Assembly: GCA_029834535.1 (NCBI GenBank)
Contig: JAQMWT010000286.1
Coordinates: 1 to 35,670 of the forward strand
From: Chrysophaeum taylorii
Taxonomy: Eukaryota > Sar > Pelagophyceae > Pelagomonadales > Pelagomonadaceae
Reading direction: 5' to 3'
Length of the DNA stretch: 35,670 bases
Below, piece after piece: positions 7,545 to 16,435 of this stretch (within the stretch, counting starts at the first letter, position 1; each line of letters starts with the position of its first letter). The notes under the pieces were generated by a model. It was not told where the DNA came from and ran no database searches. It saw nothing but the letters and a program-made list of their open reading frames with translations. A program made the position numbers and the translations under genes.

Positions 7545-10001
7545 ATGACGCTGCATTGCGAGTGTTTCGCCGACGGAAAATGGAGTTGGTTCGAGCCAAA
7601 CGGCGCGCCGGTCCGCGTCGCGAGCGAGTGGTTCGAGGGCATGGCGCTGCTCGTCATCAAGACCGCGGAGCCCAACAACAACAACAACAACAACGCGTGC
7701 CAGGCGCGCGTGCTGGGGTCCTCAAAGCGGCTCCTCGAGCTCCAGATCCAGGGTCGGATTCGAAAACGGCCCACGGGCGTGCTGTACCTGGGGGGCGAGC
7801 TCTCGAGCGAGAAGATGCAGGTCTCCGCCCTGACGCGCCTCGCCGCGCGCGGCGCGCTTGGTTTTCTGAGGTCTTCCGGCGGCCAGGGCCTCCACTACAG
7901 CTTTGGCGACGGCGTCGAACCTCCCCACATCGCGACGCCGCTCTGGTCATCGATGCCCTGGATTCGGGTAGGCGCCTTCGAGCTCGGAACCTCTAGCGCC
8001 GGGATCGAGGCGGCCGCTTCGAAGAAGACGCGACGCGCGGGCGAGACGCGCGAGCTCGAGGCTCTGGCGTTGGAGGGTCGGGATCCGACGACCTGGGTCC
8101 TCGAGGCGGGCTCGATGGTCGTCGCGGGGGACTGGAAAGTCAAGCTCCCGGGCCTGCCGTCGCTAGATCTGCACCGCCTCTGGGGCTCGGCCTCCCTCGT
8201 CGTCGGCGCCTACTTCCTCGACGGGGTTACGGCGTTCGACGATACTCCCCACGACGCTCGCCGCAAAACCTTTCTCTTCAAGTTTCGCCTCACCCACGGC
8301 GCCAAGCTCGTGGAGGAGGACGAGCTTTTTTTCGACGCCTCCGTCGAGCCCGACAGCGACGAGTCCTTCGCGACCGCGCGCCAAGAAGACGACGAAGAAG
8401 ACGTTGTGGCGCCACTGCCAAAGTCGGTCGGGGACGCGGTGGCCGAGGCGGCCGGGCGCGGGTTGCGGATCGAGGACGGCGCAGCGCGGTGCCTTGGCCG
8501 CCTCGCGGGCGCGAAGTCGCTCTTTATCGTGACGGTCGGCGCCGAGGCGCTTCTCGCGCGTCGAGCGCCGCTGCCGTCGGCCAAAGCCGTAGCTCGGTGG
8601 ACGGGTGACGTCGGCGGCATCTCGCGCCTCGCAAAATCCGAACGGCGACGCCGGCTCCTCGACGCCGCGGTTTCGGCCCTCGCGATGACCGGCGGCCTCG
8701 ACGCCGTGCGCGCGTGGCTCCCGCGAAACGCCGCGCCCGTCGCTTCTCGATTGACCTCGGACGCGGCGGTATTGCGCGCGGCCACGACGCGCGTCTGGTA
8801 CGAAGAGCGCTGGGCTCTCACCGAATCAGGCCTCTCGTTCTTCGTGGGACAAAAGCAGACATTTTACGTCGACCTCGCCGACGTCGTCGAGGCGCGGCGC
8901 GTCGATCCGCGAAGGCGGGGTCGGCGTCGCCGGTCGCCCTTCGAAGCGACCCTCGCCTCGCTCGAGGTCGTGTGCGTCGAGCGCGTCCTGCGGCTCGTCG
9001 TGCGCGACGGACCGACGAGAGACGCCTGGGTCGCAAAAGTCGCCAAGGCAAAAAAGGCCAGGCCCGAGCCGCTCCCGTCCTCGATTTCCGAGACGCGCGT
9101 CCGCGAGGCTCTCGCCGCGCCTGGTACCGACTGGCTCCCCAAGGGCAGGTGCGTGCTCAACGCGCGGCGCCTCTTCGACGACGACGACGACGACGGCATT
9201 GTTGAAGCCGTCGTCGAGGACGCGCCGCTCCTGGCCGAGCGCCTCGTGCGCCTCTGCGGCGAAATCGACGACGACCAACGCCTCGACGACTGTTGGAGCG
9301 AGTTCCTCGACCTCGCCGGCCGCCTCCGCGACGTTTCGCCGCAGCAACCCTTGGCCTTTTGGCTCAACGTCTACCACGCGATGCTCGCGCACGCCGCGAG
9401 ACTTTTTGGCTCGCCGACCACCGCCTCGCAGTGGGCGCGCTACTTTGGGACCATGTCCTACGAGTGCGCGGGCGACGTCTTCAGCGTCGCCGAGCTCGAG
9501 CACAACATCGTTAGAAGCAACATGTCCAACCCGCGCCTCCAGTTCCGCGATCTCAAGGACCTCACTCTCGACTTTGATCTGCTCCGGGTCGCCTCCGCGA
9601 CAACGATCGCCAGTCCCTACGCTTCCGCGCTCCGCGTTAACGACGTTCGCCTCGTCTTCGCGCTCAACCCCGGCAGCATCTCGGACTCGCCGCCCGTCGT
9701 CGCCGTCTACGACCACCGCCGCCGCTTGGATGCCCAGCTCGACGCCGCCTCCAAGCGCGCGCTTTCCAACGTCAAGCTCGAAGACGACGGCAGGAAGCTC
9801 CTCGTGCCGCGTCTCTGCGCCTGGCACGCTCTCTCCGTCGCCGACGTCAAGCCCTATCTCCCGGACTCCATCAGGACCCGCCTCGCGCCCGCGTGCCGCC
9901 TCGCCTACGCAAAGTTCGACTTCGCCTGCCGTATACCCCGGGTTCTTTCTCTCGCCGAGGAACAAACAGACGACGACGACGACAACGCCGCCGCGGTTTA
10001 G
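7545..10001 (+). CDS. Large PH-like plus DUF547 protein
   Basis: This single-exon gene encodes 818 residues. Residues 585-745 match DUF547: AFWLNVYHAMLAHA (604-617), YFGTMSYECAGDVFSVAELEHNIVRS (about 633-658, split by a variable stretch in other members), VRLVFALNPGS and VVAVYDHRRLDA-like blocks. Residues about 416-505 look like a PH domain (YEERWALTESGLSFFVG at the start, TRDAWVAKVAKAKKA as the closing helix), suggesting membrane-lipid binding. The N-terminal 25-150 (MALLVIKT, KRLLELQIQGRIRKRPTGVL, TPLWSSMPWIRVG) resembles DUF1769, tentatively. Low-complexity tracts include seven Asn from (AAC)7 at 7674-7694, DDDDDD near 545 and an acidic tail. The biochemical role of DUF547 is unknown. The stop lies 80 bp from the convergent octanoyltransferase gene. 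Confidence 0.85.
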   Translation: MTLHCECFADGKWSWFEPNGAPVRVASEWFEGMALLVIKTAEPNNNNNNNACQARVLGSSKRLLELQIQGRIRKRPTGVLYLGGELSSEKMQVSALTRLAARGALGFLRSSGGQGLHYSFGDGVEPPHIATPLWSSMPWIRVGAFELGTSSAGIEAAASKKTRRAGETRELEALALEGRDPTTWVLEAGSMVVAGDWKVKLPGLPSLDLHRLWGSASLVVGAYFLDGVTAFDDTPHDARRKTFLFKFRLTHGAKLVEEDELFFDASVEPDSDESFATARQEDDEEDVVAPLPKSVGDAVAEAAGRGLRIEDGAARCLGRLAGAKSLFIVTVGAEALLARRAPLPSAKAVARWTGDVGGISRLAKSERRRRLLDAAVSALAMTGGLDAVRAWLPRNAAPVASRLTSDAAVLRAATTRVWYEERWALTESGLSFFVGQKQTFYVDLADVVEARRVDPRRRGRRRRSPFEATLASLEVVCVERVLRLVVRDGPTRDAWVAKVAKAKKARPEPLPSSISETRVREALAAPGTDWLPKGRCVLNARRLFDDDDDDGIVEAVVEDAPLLAERLVRLCGEIDDDQRLDDCWSEFLDLAGRLRDVSPQQPLAFWLNVYHAMLAHAARLFGSPTTASQWARYFGTMSYECAGDVFSVAELEHNIVRSNMSNPRLQFRDLKDLTLDFDLLRVASATTIASPYASALRVNDVRLVFALNPGSISDSPPVVAVYDHRRRLDAQLDAASKRALSNVKLEDDGRKLLVPRLCAWHALSVADVKPYLPDSIRTRLAPACRLAYAKFDFACRIPRVLSLAEEQTDDDDDNAAAV

Positions 10002-10081
10002 TTTCTTATTCTATAATAACGAGTGAGGTCGTTCGAGAACGTCGACGGCTCGTTCGTTCGTTCGTTCTAATAAGGGCGTCG

Positions 10082-11029
10082 TCATCGTCCTCGCTGGTCG
10101 AAGACGAATGCGTCCGGCGGCGGCGACCGTCGCTCTTTTTTCCGATTTTCCGAGACGAGCCGAGCCTGCGCGCGACGACGGCGGCGGCCGCGATAGGGTC
10201 CTCGAGGTAAAGACGAGTTCTCGCGGCGCACCTCGAAAACGGCAGCGAAGTGGTCCAGGAAGACGGGAAGCTGCGCCGCACGATTCTCTACTGTACTCGT
10301 CAGAAAAGGAGGACTCACGACGTCCTGGATACCGACGGCGCGGTCGAGGATTTGGACGAGTGAACCCACGGGCTCCTCGCGGAGGCCGCAAGGGACGATA
10401 CGGTCGAAGGCCCCCATGTCGGTATCAACATTGAGCGAGACGCCGTGGTACGTGACCCATTTGCGAAGCGCGACGCCGACGGCGGCGACTTTGCGGCCTC
10501 CAATCCAGACGCCAGAGTGTTCGTCGTGGCGCCTCGCTTCGGCACCAAACTCGCCGCACGTCCGGATGACGACCTCCTCGAGGGCCCGCAAGTACCAGTG
10601 CGAATCGCGCTTGTAGTCCGCGAGCTGCAGGACGGGGTACGCGACGAGCTGTCCCGGACCGTGGTACGTGACGTCGCCGCCCCGCTCGGCTCGCACGAGC
10701 GACGGCGCGTCCTCGGCGCCAGAGTCGAAAAGAACGTGTTCCTCTGTCGCGCCGCGACCCAGCGTGTAGACGGACTCGTGCTCGACCACCATCAACGCGT
10801 CCGTCGAGCGGTTCCCAACGCGCTCCTCCACGAGTCGTCGCTGCAGCGCCATCGTCGCCTCGTAGTTCGCAGGTCCCGAGGGCGTGAGGTCTACAACCGA
10901 CACGGCGGGCCCACCCACTCCGCGCCCCAGCACCTCCCACGTCCCCTGGGCCTGCTTCGAAAGGACCGCCAACCGCCGCCGCGCACCCAAAGCGCACCCA
11001 GCCGTGAGGGCCAAGGTCGAGTACCGCAT
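10082..11029 (-). CDS. LIPT2: Octanoyl-[carrier protein] : protein octanoyltransferase (LipB/LIPT2)
   Basis: This enzyme moves the octanoyl group from acyl carrier protein to lipoyl domains of the 2-oxoacid dehydrogenases and of glycine-cleavage H protein, the first step of lipoate synthesis in mitochondria or plastids. Counting from the ATG at 11029, the family blocks RGGDVTYHGPGQL (116-128), GRKVAAVGVALRKW with catalytic Lys180, and FDRIVPCGL with catalytic Cys214 are all present. The N-terminus (MRYSTLALTAGCALGARRRL) is hydrophobic then basic, as in an organelle-targeting leader. The frame stays open upstream to 11167, but that part lies in a repeat, so 11029 is preferred. Near the C-terminus the homology is interrupted by 48 nt that look like an intron (10271-10318). 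After it comes LPVFLDHFAAVFEV, the usual end of the family; the basic tail beyond is unexplained. Confidence 0.88.
   Translation of the reverse strand: MRYSTLALTAGCALGARRRLAVLSKQAQGTWEVLGRGVGGPAVSVVDLTPSGPANYEATMALQRRLVEERVGNRSTDALMVVEHESVYTLGRGATEEHVLFDSGAEDAPSLVRAERGGDVTYHGPGQLVAYPVLQLADYKRDSHWYLRALEEVVIRTCGEFGAEARRHDEHSGVWIGGRKVAAVGVALRKWVTYHGVSLNVDTDMGAFDRIVPCGLREEPVGSLVQILDRAVGIQDVVSPPFLTSTVENRAAQLPVFLDHFAAVFEVRRENSSLPRGPYRGRRRRRAQARLVSENRKKERRSPPPDAFVFDQRGR
10271..10318 (-). other. Candidate 48-nt in-frame intron in LIPT2
   Basis: On the minus strand the segment starts GTGAGT and ends GCGGCGCAG, with a CTGAC branch-like word in between. Removing it joins GIQDV to LPVFLDHFAAVFEV, which restores the family pattern DVxPxFxxHFxxVFxV. 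Leaving it in adds 16 residues with no family counterpart. It is a multiple of three with no stop, so a retained form would still be translated. Confidence 0.65.
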
Positions 11030-11048
11030 ATGGGCTGTGGTGTGTGGC

Positions 11049-11108
11049 TTTAAATGTCGACTGCTAAGAGGGGGGTGTGTGTGAGGAGCATGAAGGATGT
11101 GGCTGTGG
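11049..11108 (-). mobile_element. Mini insertion element, copy 2 (inverted)
   Basis: It reads TTTAAATGTCGACTGCTAAG, then a G-run and GTGTGTGTG, then CATGAAGGATGTGG. This is the reverse complement of the 61-bp insert at 3758-3818 with a few substitutions and a one-base change in the G-run. It is flanked by TGTGTGGC (11041-11048) and TGTGTGTC (11109-11116), an imperfect 8-bp repeat. A perfect 14-bp repeat GGCTGTGGTGTGTG also lies at 11033-11046 and 11101-11114. It sits about 20 bp upstream of the LIPT2 start codon. Confidence 0.55.
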
Positions 11109-11678
11109 TGTGTGTCCCGCCCCGAGGCCTTGTCGGGGGAATCGCCGAGCCGCGGGGCGGGCGACAAGAATACCGCATCCAGTTGATAAGCAGGGGTGCC
11201 GATTGTCGCGGCCTCTTCTCACACGACATGAGGGGGGATGTGCCTGGTTAAAAATAATAAATAAACCCGACGAGGCCACGCGCATAAATCAAAACGAGCG
11301 CGTGACGTGACGTGACACCCACGGCATCATCGTGACGATGCTGAGGTGTGCGTGTGTGTGCTTCCTGTGTGGATGGGATAATGTGCGGCAACAACAGCCG
11401 CAGCACGCGCCACTCAGCACACACTTGATCATGGTACATCGTCGTCCTCGCCGCAAAAGAAGGCGGCGGTGACGTCCTCGCCGCAGGAGAAGGCGGCGAT
11501 GGCGACCGCACTGCGGATGTCGCGCGCGGTTGGTGCGGATGTACGGCAGTGCGGAAAGGCAAATAAATAAAAGGGGAGTAATAAATGGGGAGTGTTGTTG
11601 AGCATGGAAGGGTTTGCTCGGCGGATACTGATGGAACAAGCATAGCAAGTCACGTTTGGGATAGTCGGAGCGCGGCGG
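11109..11678. other. Intergenic with a GC hairpin, no gene seen
   Basis: A 9-bp perfect inverted repeat, CCCGCCCCG (11116-11124) and CGGGGCGGG (11153-11161), could form a stem with a 28-nt loop. Two tandem words of about 27 bp built on GTCCTCGCCGCAGGAGAAGGCGGCG lie at 11446-11505. No coding signal is convincing. The interval holds the 5' side of LIPT2 and the 3' side of the GT8 fusion gene. Confidence 0.45.
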
Positions 11679-14600
11679 TTAAACAAGCGAAGTAGGTTTG
11701 GGCGTGTCCATATCGTGCTTCGGCGTCGGAGACGGCGTCGGCTTTGGACCCGGCGCAACAGGACGCGCCACCGGCGCCGGCGTTGGCGTTACAGGAACTG
11801 GATCTGGAACCGGACGTGGCTCTGGCGCTGGAATGGGAGGCAGCGTCGCGGGGATTGGGGCAGGAATCGGCGCCGGAATCGGCGCCGGAGTCGGAGCCGG
11901 CGTCGGAGGGAGCGGCGTCGCCGGGAGCAGCGGTGGCGTCTGAGACGATGTCTGAGACGATGTCGGATGCGATATCGGGAACGATGTCGGCACTACTAGA
12001 GTGTACGGCTCCTGCAGGACGCGGCGCGTATCAGACATGTCTGAAAGTTCGAAGTCAAGAGGCGCATATTGTTTCCAGATGTGGCCGTAAGGCGACCAAA
12101 TGTCCCACGGTTTCACTTCGCCATTGAAGTGGAGGGCGTAGGCCGCTCCCGTCGAAAGGTTCGCCGCCGCCAGATCTTGAGGCAGGATATACCCCAGCCC
12201 TTGCAACACATCAATGTGGGGCTCGTCTGCGTCAAAGGACTCCCAGCACTTGACTTGATCCTCGAGAGACAGGTATGCGAGCCCCAGGCCGTGCGCGAGA
12301 GAACCCGCCGGAAATAACCCGCGGCTTACGGCTGCATCCGTCCAGGCATGGTAGATTTGCGTCAGATTTCCCTCACGCCAAGCTGCAAGATTGATCGACA
12401 CGAGGCCAAAGTTCCACGCAGTCTGGGCTACCAGACCGCGAACTATAGCGTCATCCTGGGCGTCTTCTGGGCACGAACTCGTTGCTTGGCAGCGAACATC
12501 TTTCCAGGCGCCAGAGAGCGACGCCAAGAAAGTCGAAGGCATGCAGTCATAGTCGGCATCATTGTCGCACAACGCGTCGCTCAACTCTCCACCGGGCTGG
12601 ATGCGACGGAAGCCAAAGTGTGGTGTCTCGAAAACTCGAAGAAAGTTATTCGGTGACATGCGAAGAGTTCCGTCGTCGTTGACGCCGTTGGTGCTGATCC
12701 AGTTCTGGCACCCCGCGAACACGGCCGCGTCTTCGTCTGCAAACGAAATTTGCGCGAGGGCGATGTCGCCTTGCACGATGACGTCGTCGTCGAGCAGTAC
12801 GAGCCGACGCACGTCCTCGTACTCTTTAAGGATAGGGACGTAGAAACGGGCCAGGTTGAAGGGCGACGTGTGTTTTAAGGACCGGTCGCGCGCGTACTTA
12901 GGCGCCTCCACATCGCGCATCGCAGTGTCAGACCACGACATCCAAACGGGCTGCATGCCGTAGCGGTCTCGTAGTTCGCGCTCGATGCTCGCGATGGATC
13001 GGGCTTCGAATTTGGCACCGCGACACGCATCGACGTCGTCCTTGATTTCCCAAGTCGCATCCGTCGAGTCATCAGGCAACACGAGATGAATAACAAGATT
13101 CGCAACGCTGGATGCCGTTGAACACATGGACGCCAACGTCGCCGCCAAGGCGGGGGCTCGATCCGACATGACGAGAACGTGGACATCCTCGATCGTCTCG
13201 AACTGTGCTGCCTCCTCGAGAGCAGTCTCCTCCACCACAGCCTCGTTTCCAAAGGTAGACGCGTAGGTTGCGACAGCGCTGTGGTCCTCAAGCGTCAGGT
13301 AGTGCTCCAAGCCGACGGCCGCGAGTGCCTTCGCAACTTCGTCAATATTCACGACGCGCTCGGAAGCTGATCGGGTGTCGAGCGATATCGCGTCCGAAGC
13401 ACCAGCCAAGAGGTCGTCTATCACGCGCGCATCGTTCTCGACCTCAAGAAACTCAAGCACCTCTTGGAAGCACGCTGTCTGATTTGCCACGCAGGATTCG
13501 TATTGCACGTGCAGCACCTCAAAATTCGTGCCCGCCAGGAGGTCATCGCGCGCCTCGCGCTGCCGCTTCGTGTGCTGTACGAACTGTAGGAGCCCGTCGA
13601 CGTCGACATTTACGCGTCCTTCGTGACGACACGAGCTTCCCCGACAGTGGAATCTCCGAGTATCTCCGGCGACACGTAGGCTCACATAGCTCGCGAAGAT
13701 ATCCTCGCGATCGAGGACGATGATCTTCGAGCCAAGCTCCTCGAGGACACCCGTAAAATGGAGCGAATCGTACTTTTTGTTGATGTTGGAGACCCCGGTG
13801 GAGACGCGATCGTTCTTAAGCCAGCCACTCATCACTTTTGTCCCGGAAATCTTCGTGCTGGACGGGCAGGCGCAGGGTACCTGAAGCGGGGTGGTGCCCG
13901 AGAGGGCGCGACCCGTCCAGTCCGTCGCGTCGCGGGAGCTGAAATGGAGAGATGGCCGAGCCCCCCCGAGGACCTCCCCGACAAATACGCGGAAAGATTC
14001 GTGCATCACCTGGGTAACCCAAGACTCACGCGTACCGCCGACGACGTCGATCGTAGCCGCGGTGGCCGGCACGGAGCGCTCGAGAATGGCGCACAAAGTT
14101 CCGAGGTGACTTCCGTAATAGTCGTGCTCACGCGTGCGGACTATCGAGGGCGAGTCGCAAACAGACGGAATCCTGAGATCGTCCCCAGCTTCAAGAAGAA
14201 GGGTCTCAAGCAAGCGCGAGGCAACCGCCCAGTGACAGATCGCTTTGGGCTGGCAGACATCCACGTCGTCGGCGAGCAAGTGCGACGGAAGCAGGGACTC
14301 GCGCGGCCAGCCACGCCCGCTGCTCTGTTGTTCGCCAGAGGCGCAAACGTTCTCGTGCTGGTCTATGACGTTCATAAACCACTCAGATCCACTTCGTGGT
14401 GCCGTCAAGACAACAAACGACTTTGAGCTGTCGCCGACGGCGGCGAGCTCGCGGCGAGCTTTGTCGGATTCGGTCTTCTTGAGTTCGGGCGAGTGCGCGA
14501 GAAAGTAGTCCGCGTACTCAGGAATCGCATCCTTCCACGAGTACGGCTTGCGATCACCGTTCCAATGCAGCGCATAGAATGCGTCTATGGAGTCTAGCGC

Positions 14601-15728
14601 GACACCGCTGAACTCCATGTCGTCGGGCTCGACAAAGCCGAGGCCGTGAAGTACGGGCATGCCGACGTCGTCCATGCAACCAACCTCGTCGGCGAGCGTC
14701 AGAAAGGGAATGCCGAGGCCGTAGGCGAGACTCGTCGTTGGAAACCATCCAGACTCCTTGTTTGCCATGATCCAGGCGATGTACCGTTCAGTGACGTTGT
14801 CGGCGCGCCACGCTGTCATGTTGAACTTGTTGAGCCCGAAGTTCCAGGCGCGCTTGTTGCGCAGCTCGTCGATATCGAGGCGGTAGCCCTGAATCGCCTC
14901 CGAGGCTTCGGCCAGCGACTCAAAGAAACCGACCGGTGCGCATTCCTTCTGGTCGTCCGACATGCACGTGAGATCCGCGATCGAGCCCTTGGCGCCGTGC
15001 GGCAGAGCTCCGAATCCCAGGTAAGGTACGTCGACGTACGAGAACGTAGAGGAGGCCACCATGCGACCACACGGGGTCCAGATCCAATTGAGACATCCAG
15101 CAGCCAGTGGCTTGCCAAGGGGGAGTTCCCAGAGATGCGCGATGTCTCCCTGGACGATAACGTCATCGTCGAGAAAGATGATGGATTCGAGATCGGCAAA
15201 CTCGGGTAGGCGAGGTAAGTAGAACCGGAGGCAGTTGAATACTGAATGGTGCTTCGACGCGCGGTCCCACGTCGGCACGTGGACGCTTAGGTTCGTCAGT
15301 GGCACCTCGACTTCCCACGTCACAGTCAGCCCGCTATCCCGGATGCTTTGCACGACCTCGCTCTCCACGAGCAGCCGCCACTCGGCGCCTGCACACTGGG
15401 GTGGAATCACGTTGCCGCGCGCTTCGTCCAGCGCCGAGTCCGGCACGACGAGGTGAAAGCGCAGCGGCGCTGCAGTGTTAACGCACACCGATGCCAGGAC
15501 CGCGGACAAGGGTGTGATACGGTCCGTTAGCGAGATGATGTCGATCACGTTGTTGATGTCGTAGTTGCTGGGGCTATTGCCGACTTCTTGGGAGCCGCCA
15601 TTTGGCATTCCACCGACGCTCGAGCAATCGCCCGTACGACACGGCACGGATGGTACCGAGTCCACATAGCTCGCCAAGATCGTCAGCACGGCGAAGCGCA
15701 TCTTCCAGTTTAGAATGCTGTGATGCAT
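11679..15728 (-). CDS. Secreted GT8 - sulfotransferase - GT8 fusion protein
   Basis: One uninterrupted frame encodes 1349 residues. After a signal peptide or anchor (FAVLTILASYVDSV, about 12-25; a second ATG at 15701 is also possible) come three catalytic modules. GT8 module 1 spans 60-400, with the metal-binding FLDDDVIVQGD (185-195), WNFGLNKFNMTAW (295-307) and the family motif HWNGDRKP (388-395). A PAPS-dependent sulfotransferase-like module spans 437-780, with the P-loop-like TAPRSGSEWF (442-451) and the 3'-phosphate block VLDREDIFASYVSL (671-684). GT8 module 2 spans 846-1220, with LLDDDVIVQGD (978-988), WNFGLVSINLAAW (1105-1117) and HFNGEVKPWD (1200-1209). A Pro/Thr/Ala-rich tail (1247-1349) follows. 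GT8 enzymes are retaining sugar transferases, including galacturonosyltransferases. The likely role is making a sulfated glycan in the Golgi; the sugars are unknown. Confidence 0.9.
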   Translation of the reverse strand: MHHSILNWKMRFAVLTILASYVDSVPSVPCRTGDCSSVGGMPNGGSQEVGNSPSNYDINNVIDIISLTDRITPLSAVLASVCVNTAAPLRFHLVVPDSALDEARGNVIPPQCAGAEWRLLVESEVVQSIRDSGLTVTWEVEVPLTNLSVHVPTWDRASKHHSVFNCLRFYLPRLPEFADLESIIFLDDDVIVQGDIAHLWELPLGKPLAAGCLNWIWTPCGRMVASSTFSYVDVPYLGFGALPHGAKGSIADLTCMSDDQKECAPVGFFESLAEASEAIQGYRLDIDELRNKRAWNFGLNKFNMTAWRADNVTERYIAWIMANKESGWFPTTSLAYGLGIPFLTLADEVGCMDDVGMPVLHGLGFVEPDDMEFSGVALDSIDAFYALHWNGDRKPYSWKDAIPEYADYFLAHSPELKKTESDKARRELAAVGDSSKSFVVLTAPRSGSEWFMNVIDQHENVCASGEQQSSGRGWPRESLLPSHLLADDVDVCQPKAICHWAVASRLLETLLLEAGDDLRIPSVCDSPSIVRTREHDYYGSHLGTLCAILERSVPATAATIDVVGGTRESWVTQVMHESFRVFVGEVLGGARPSLHFSSRDATDWTGRALSGTTPLQVPCACPSSTKISGTKVMSGWLKNDRVSTGVSNINKKYDSLHFTGVLEELGSKIIVLDREDIFASYVSLRVAGDTRRFHCRGSSCRHEGRVNVDVDGLLQFVQHTKRQREARDDLLAGTNFEVLHVQYESCVANQTACFQEVLEFLEVENDARVIDDLLAGASDAISLDTRSASERVVNIDEVAKALAAVGLEHYLTLEDHSAVATYASTFGNEAVVEETALEEAAQFETIEDVHVLVMSDRAPALAATLASMCSTASSVANLVIHLVLPDDSTDATWEIKDDVDACRGAKFEARSIASIERELRDRYGMQPVWMSWSDTAMRDVEAPKYARDRSLKHTSPFNLARFYVPILKEYEDVRRLVLLDDDVIVQGDIALAQISFADEDAAVFAGCQNWISTNGVNDDGTLRMSPNNFLRVFETPHFGFRRIQPGGELSDALCDNDADYDCMPSTFLASLSGAWKDVRCQATSSCPEDAQDDAIVRGLVAQTAWNFGLVSINLAAWREGNLTQIYHAWTDAAVSRGLFPAGSLAHGLGLAYLSLEDQVKCWESFDADEPHIDVLQGLGYILPQDLAAANLSTGAAYALHFNGEVKPWDIWSPYGHIWKQYAPLDFELSDMSDTRRVLQEPYTLVVPTSFPISHPTSSQTSSQTPPLLPATPLPPTPAPTPAPIPAPIPAPIPATLPPIPAPEPRPVPDPVPVTPTPAPVARPVAPGPKPTPSPTPKHDMDTPKPTSLV

Positions 15729-16435
15729 GACAGAAAAAATTTTAGAGAGTCAATTGCGTTTTCGAGTCGCGGTATATTCTTTAGTAGTTTCGAGAAGGTG
15801 CGAAACCGCAATTTGTTTTCTAATGTATCTCTGTTGTGATAGACGGTGCCGTGCATTGTGAAGTGTGACCTAAATAATTCGGATGCACAGATGTATGAAG
15901 ATTATGTTATCGTAATCGAGCTGGGCAGTTTGTGATTTTGTTCGCCCAACTACCGCTCGTACCCATCGCACCGAACATTACTCAATGTTCTTGTTTTGCC
16001 GCGCTTTTGGTGCCAAGGCCCTTGTTTTCTTCATCAACAGTGCGCAACCTCAAGACTTTTATTAGTGTGCGACCGCAACTCACTTTGCTCACTATAACAT
16101 CATCTCGAGGTTTGCCGTCACGTGGTGGGGGCGGACGTGCGAGATCTGGCACGCGTGAGGGCGCACCACCCGAAGGACTTGGTCGACACAACGGCACTCG
16201 CAGTTCCCCCAAAAAAAAATGCTATATCCCGTCTAGTATGGTGGAACCGCCTTCCATTCTCATCTCTCTCTGTCTACTACGCCTTCGCTGTCGTCGACTC
16301 GCCTGCCGGCATCCTCCTCTGTGTCCTGGGCACTTATCAGGAGCGAGCTACGAACTCGAACGCTGATTAGCTCGTTTAGCCTGCTACACATCAGCAGCCA
16401 CGTACGCGCAGCCTTTGATAAAGTCGGGTTTCAGC
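15729..16435. other. Intergenic, no gene seen
   Basis: This is the 5' flank of the GT8 fusion gene. It is AT-richer near 15730-15930. An open frame at 15932-16366 shows no domain or codon-like regularity. Confidence 0.45.

Noticed and set aside
6655..7548. 297-codon plus-strand open frame opposite the LRR gene
   Set aside because: Arg/Glu/Gly-rich with no domain; the minus strand reads as regular leucine-rich repeats.
8826..9965. 379-codon minus-strand open frame
   Set aside because: Shadow of the DUF547 protein in GC-rich sequence; no motif.
11030..11167. N-terminal extension of the LIPT2 frame
   Set aside because: It lies in the mini-element and its GT-rich flanks; the ATG at 11029 gives a normal targeting leader.
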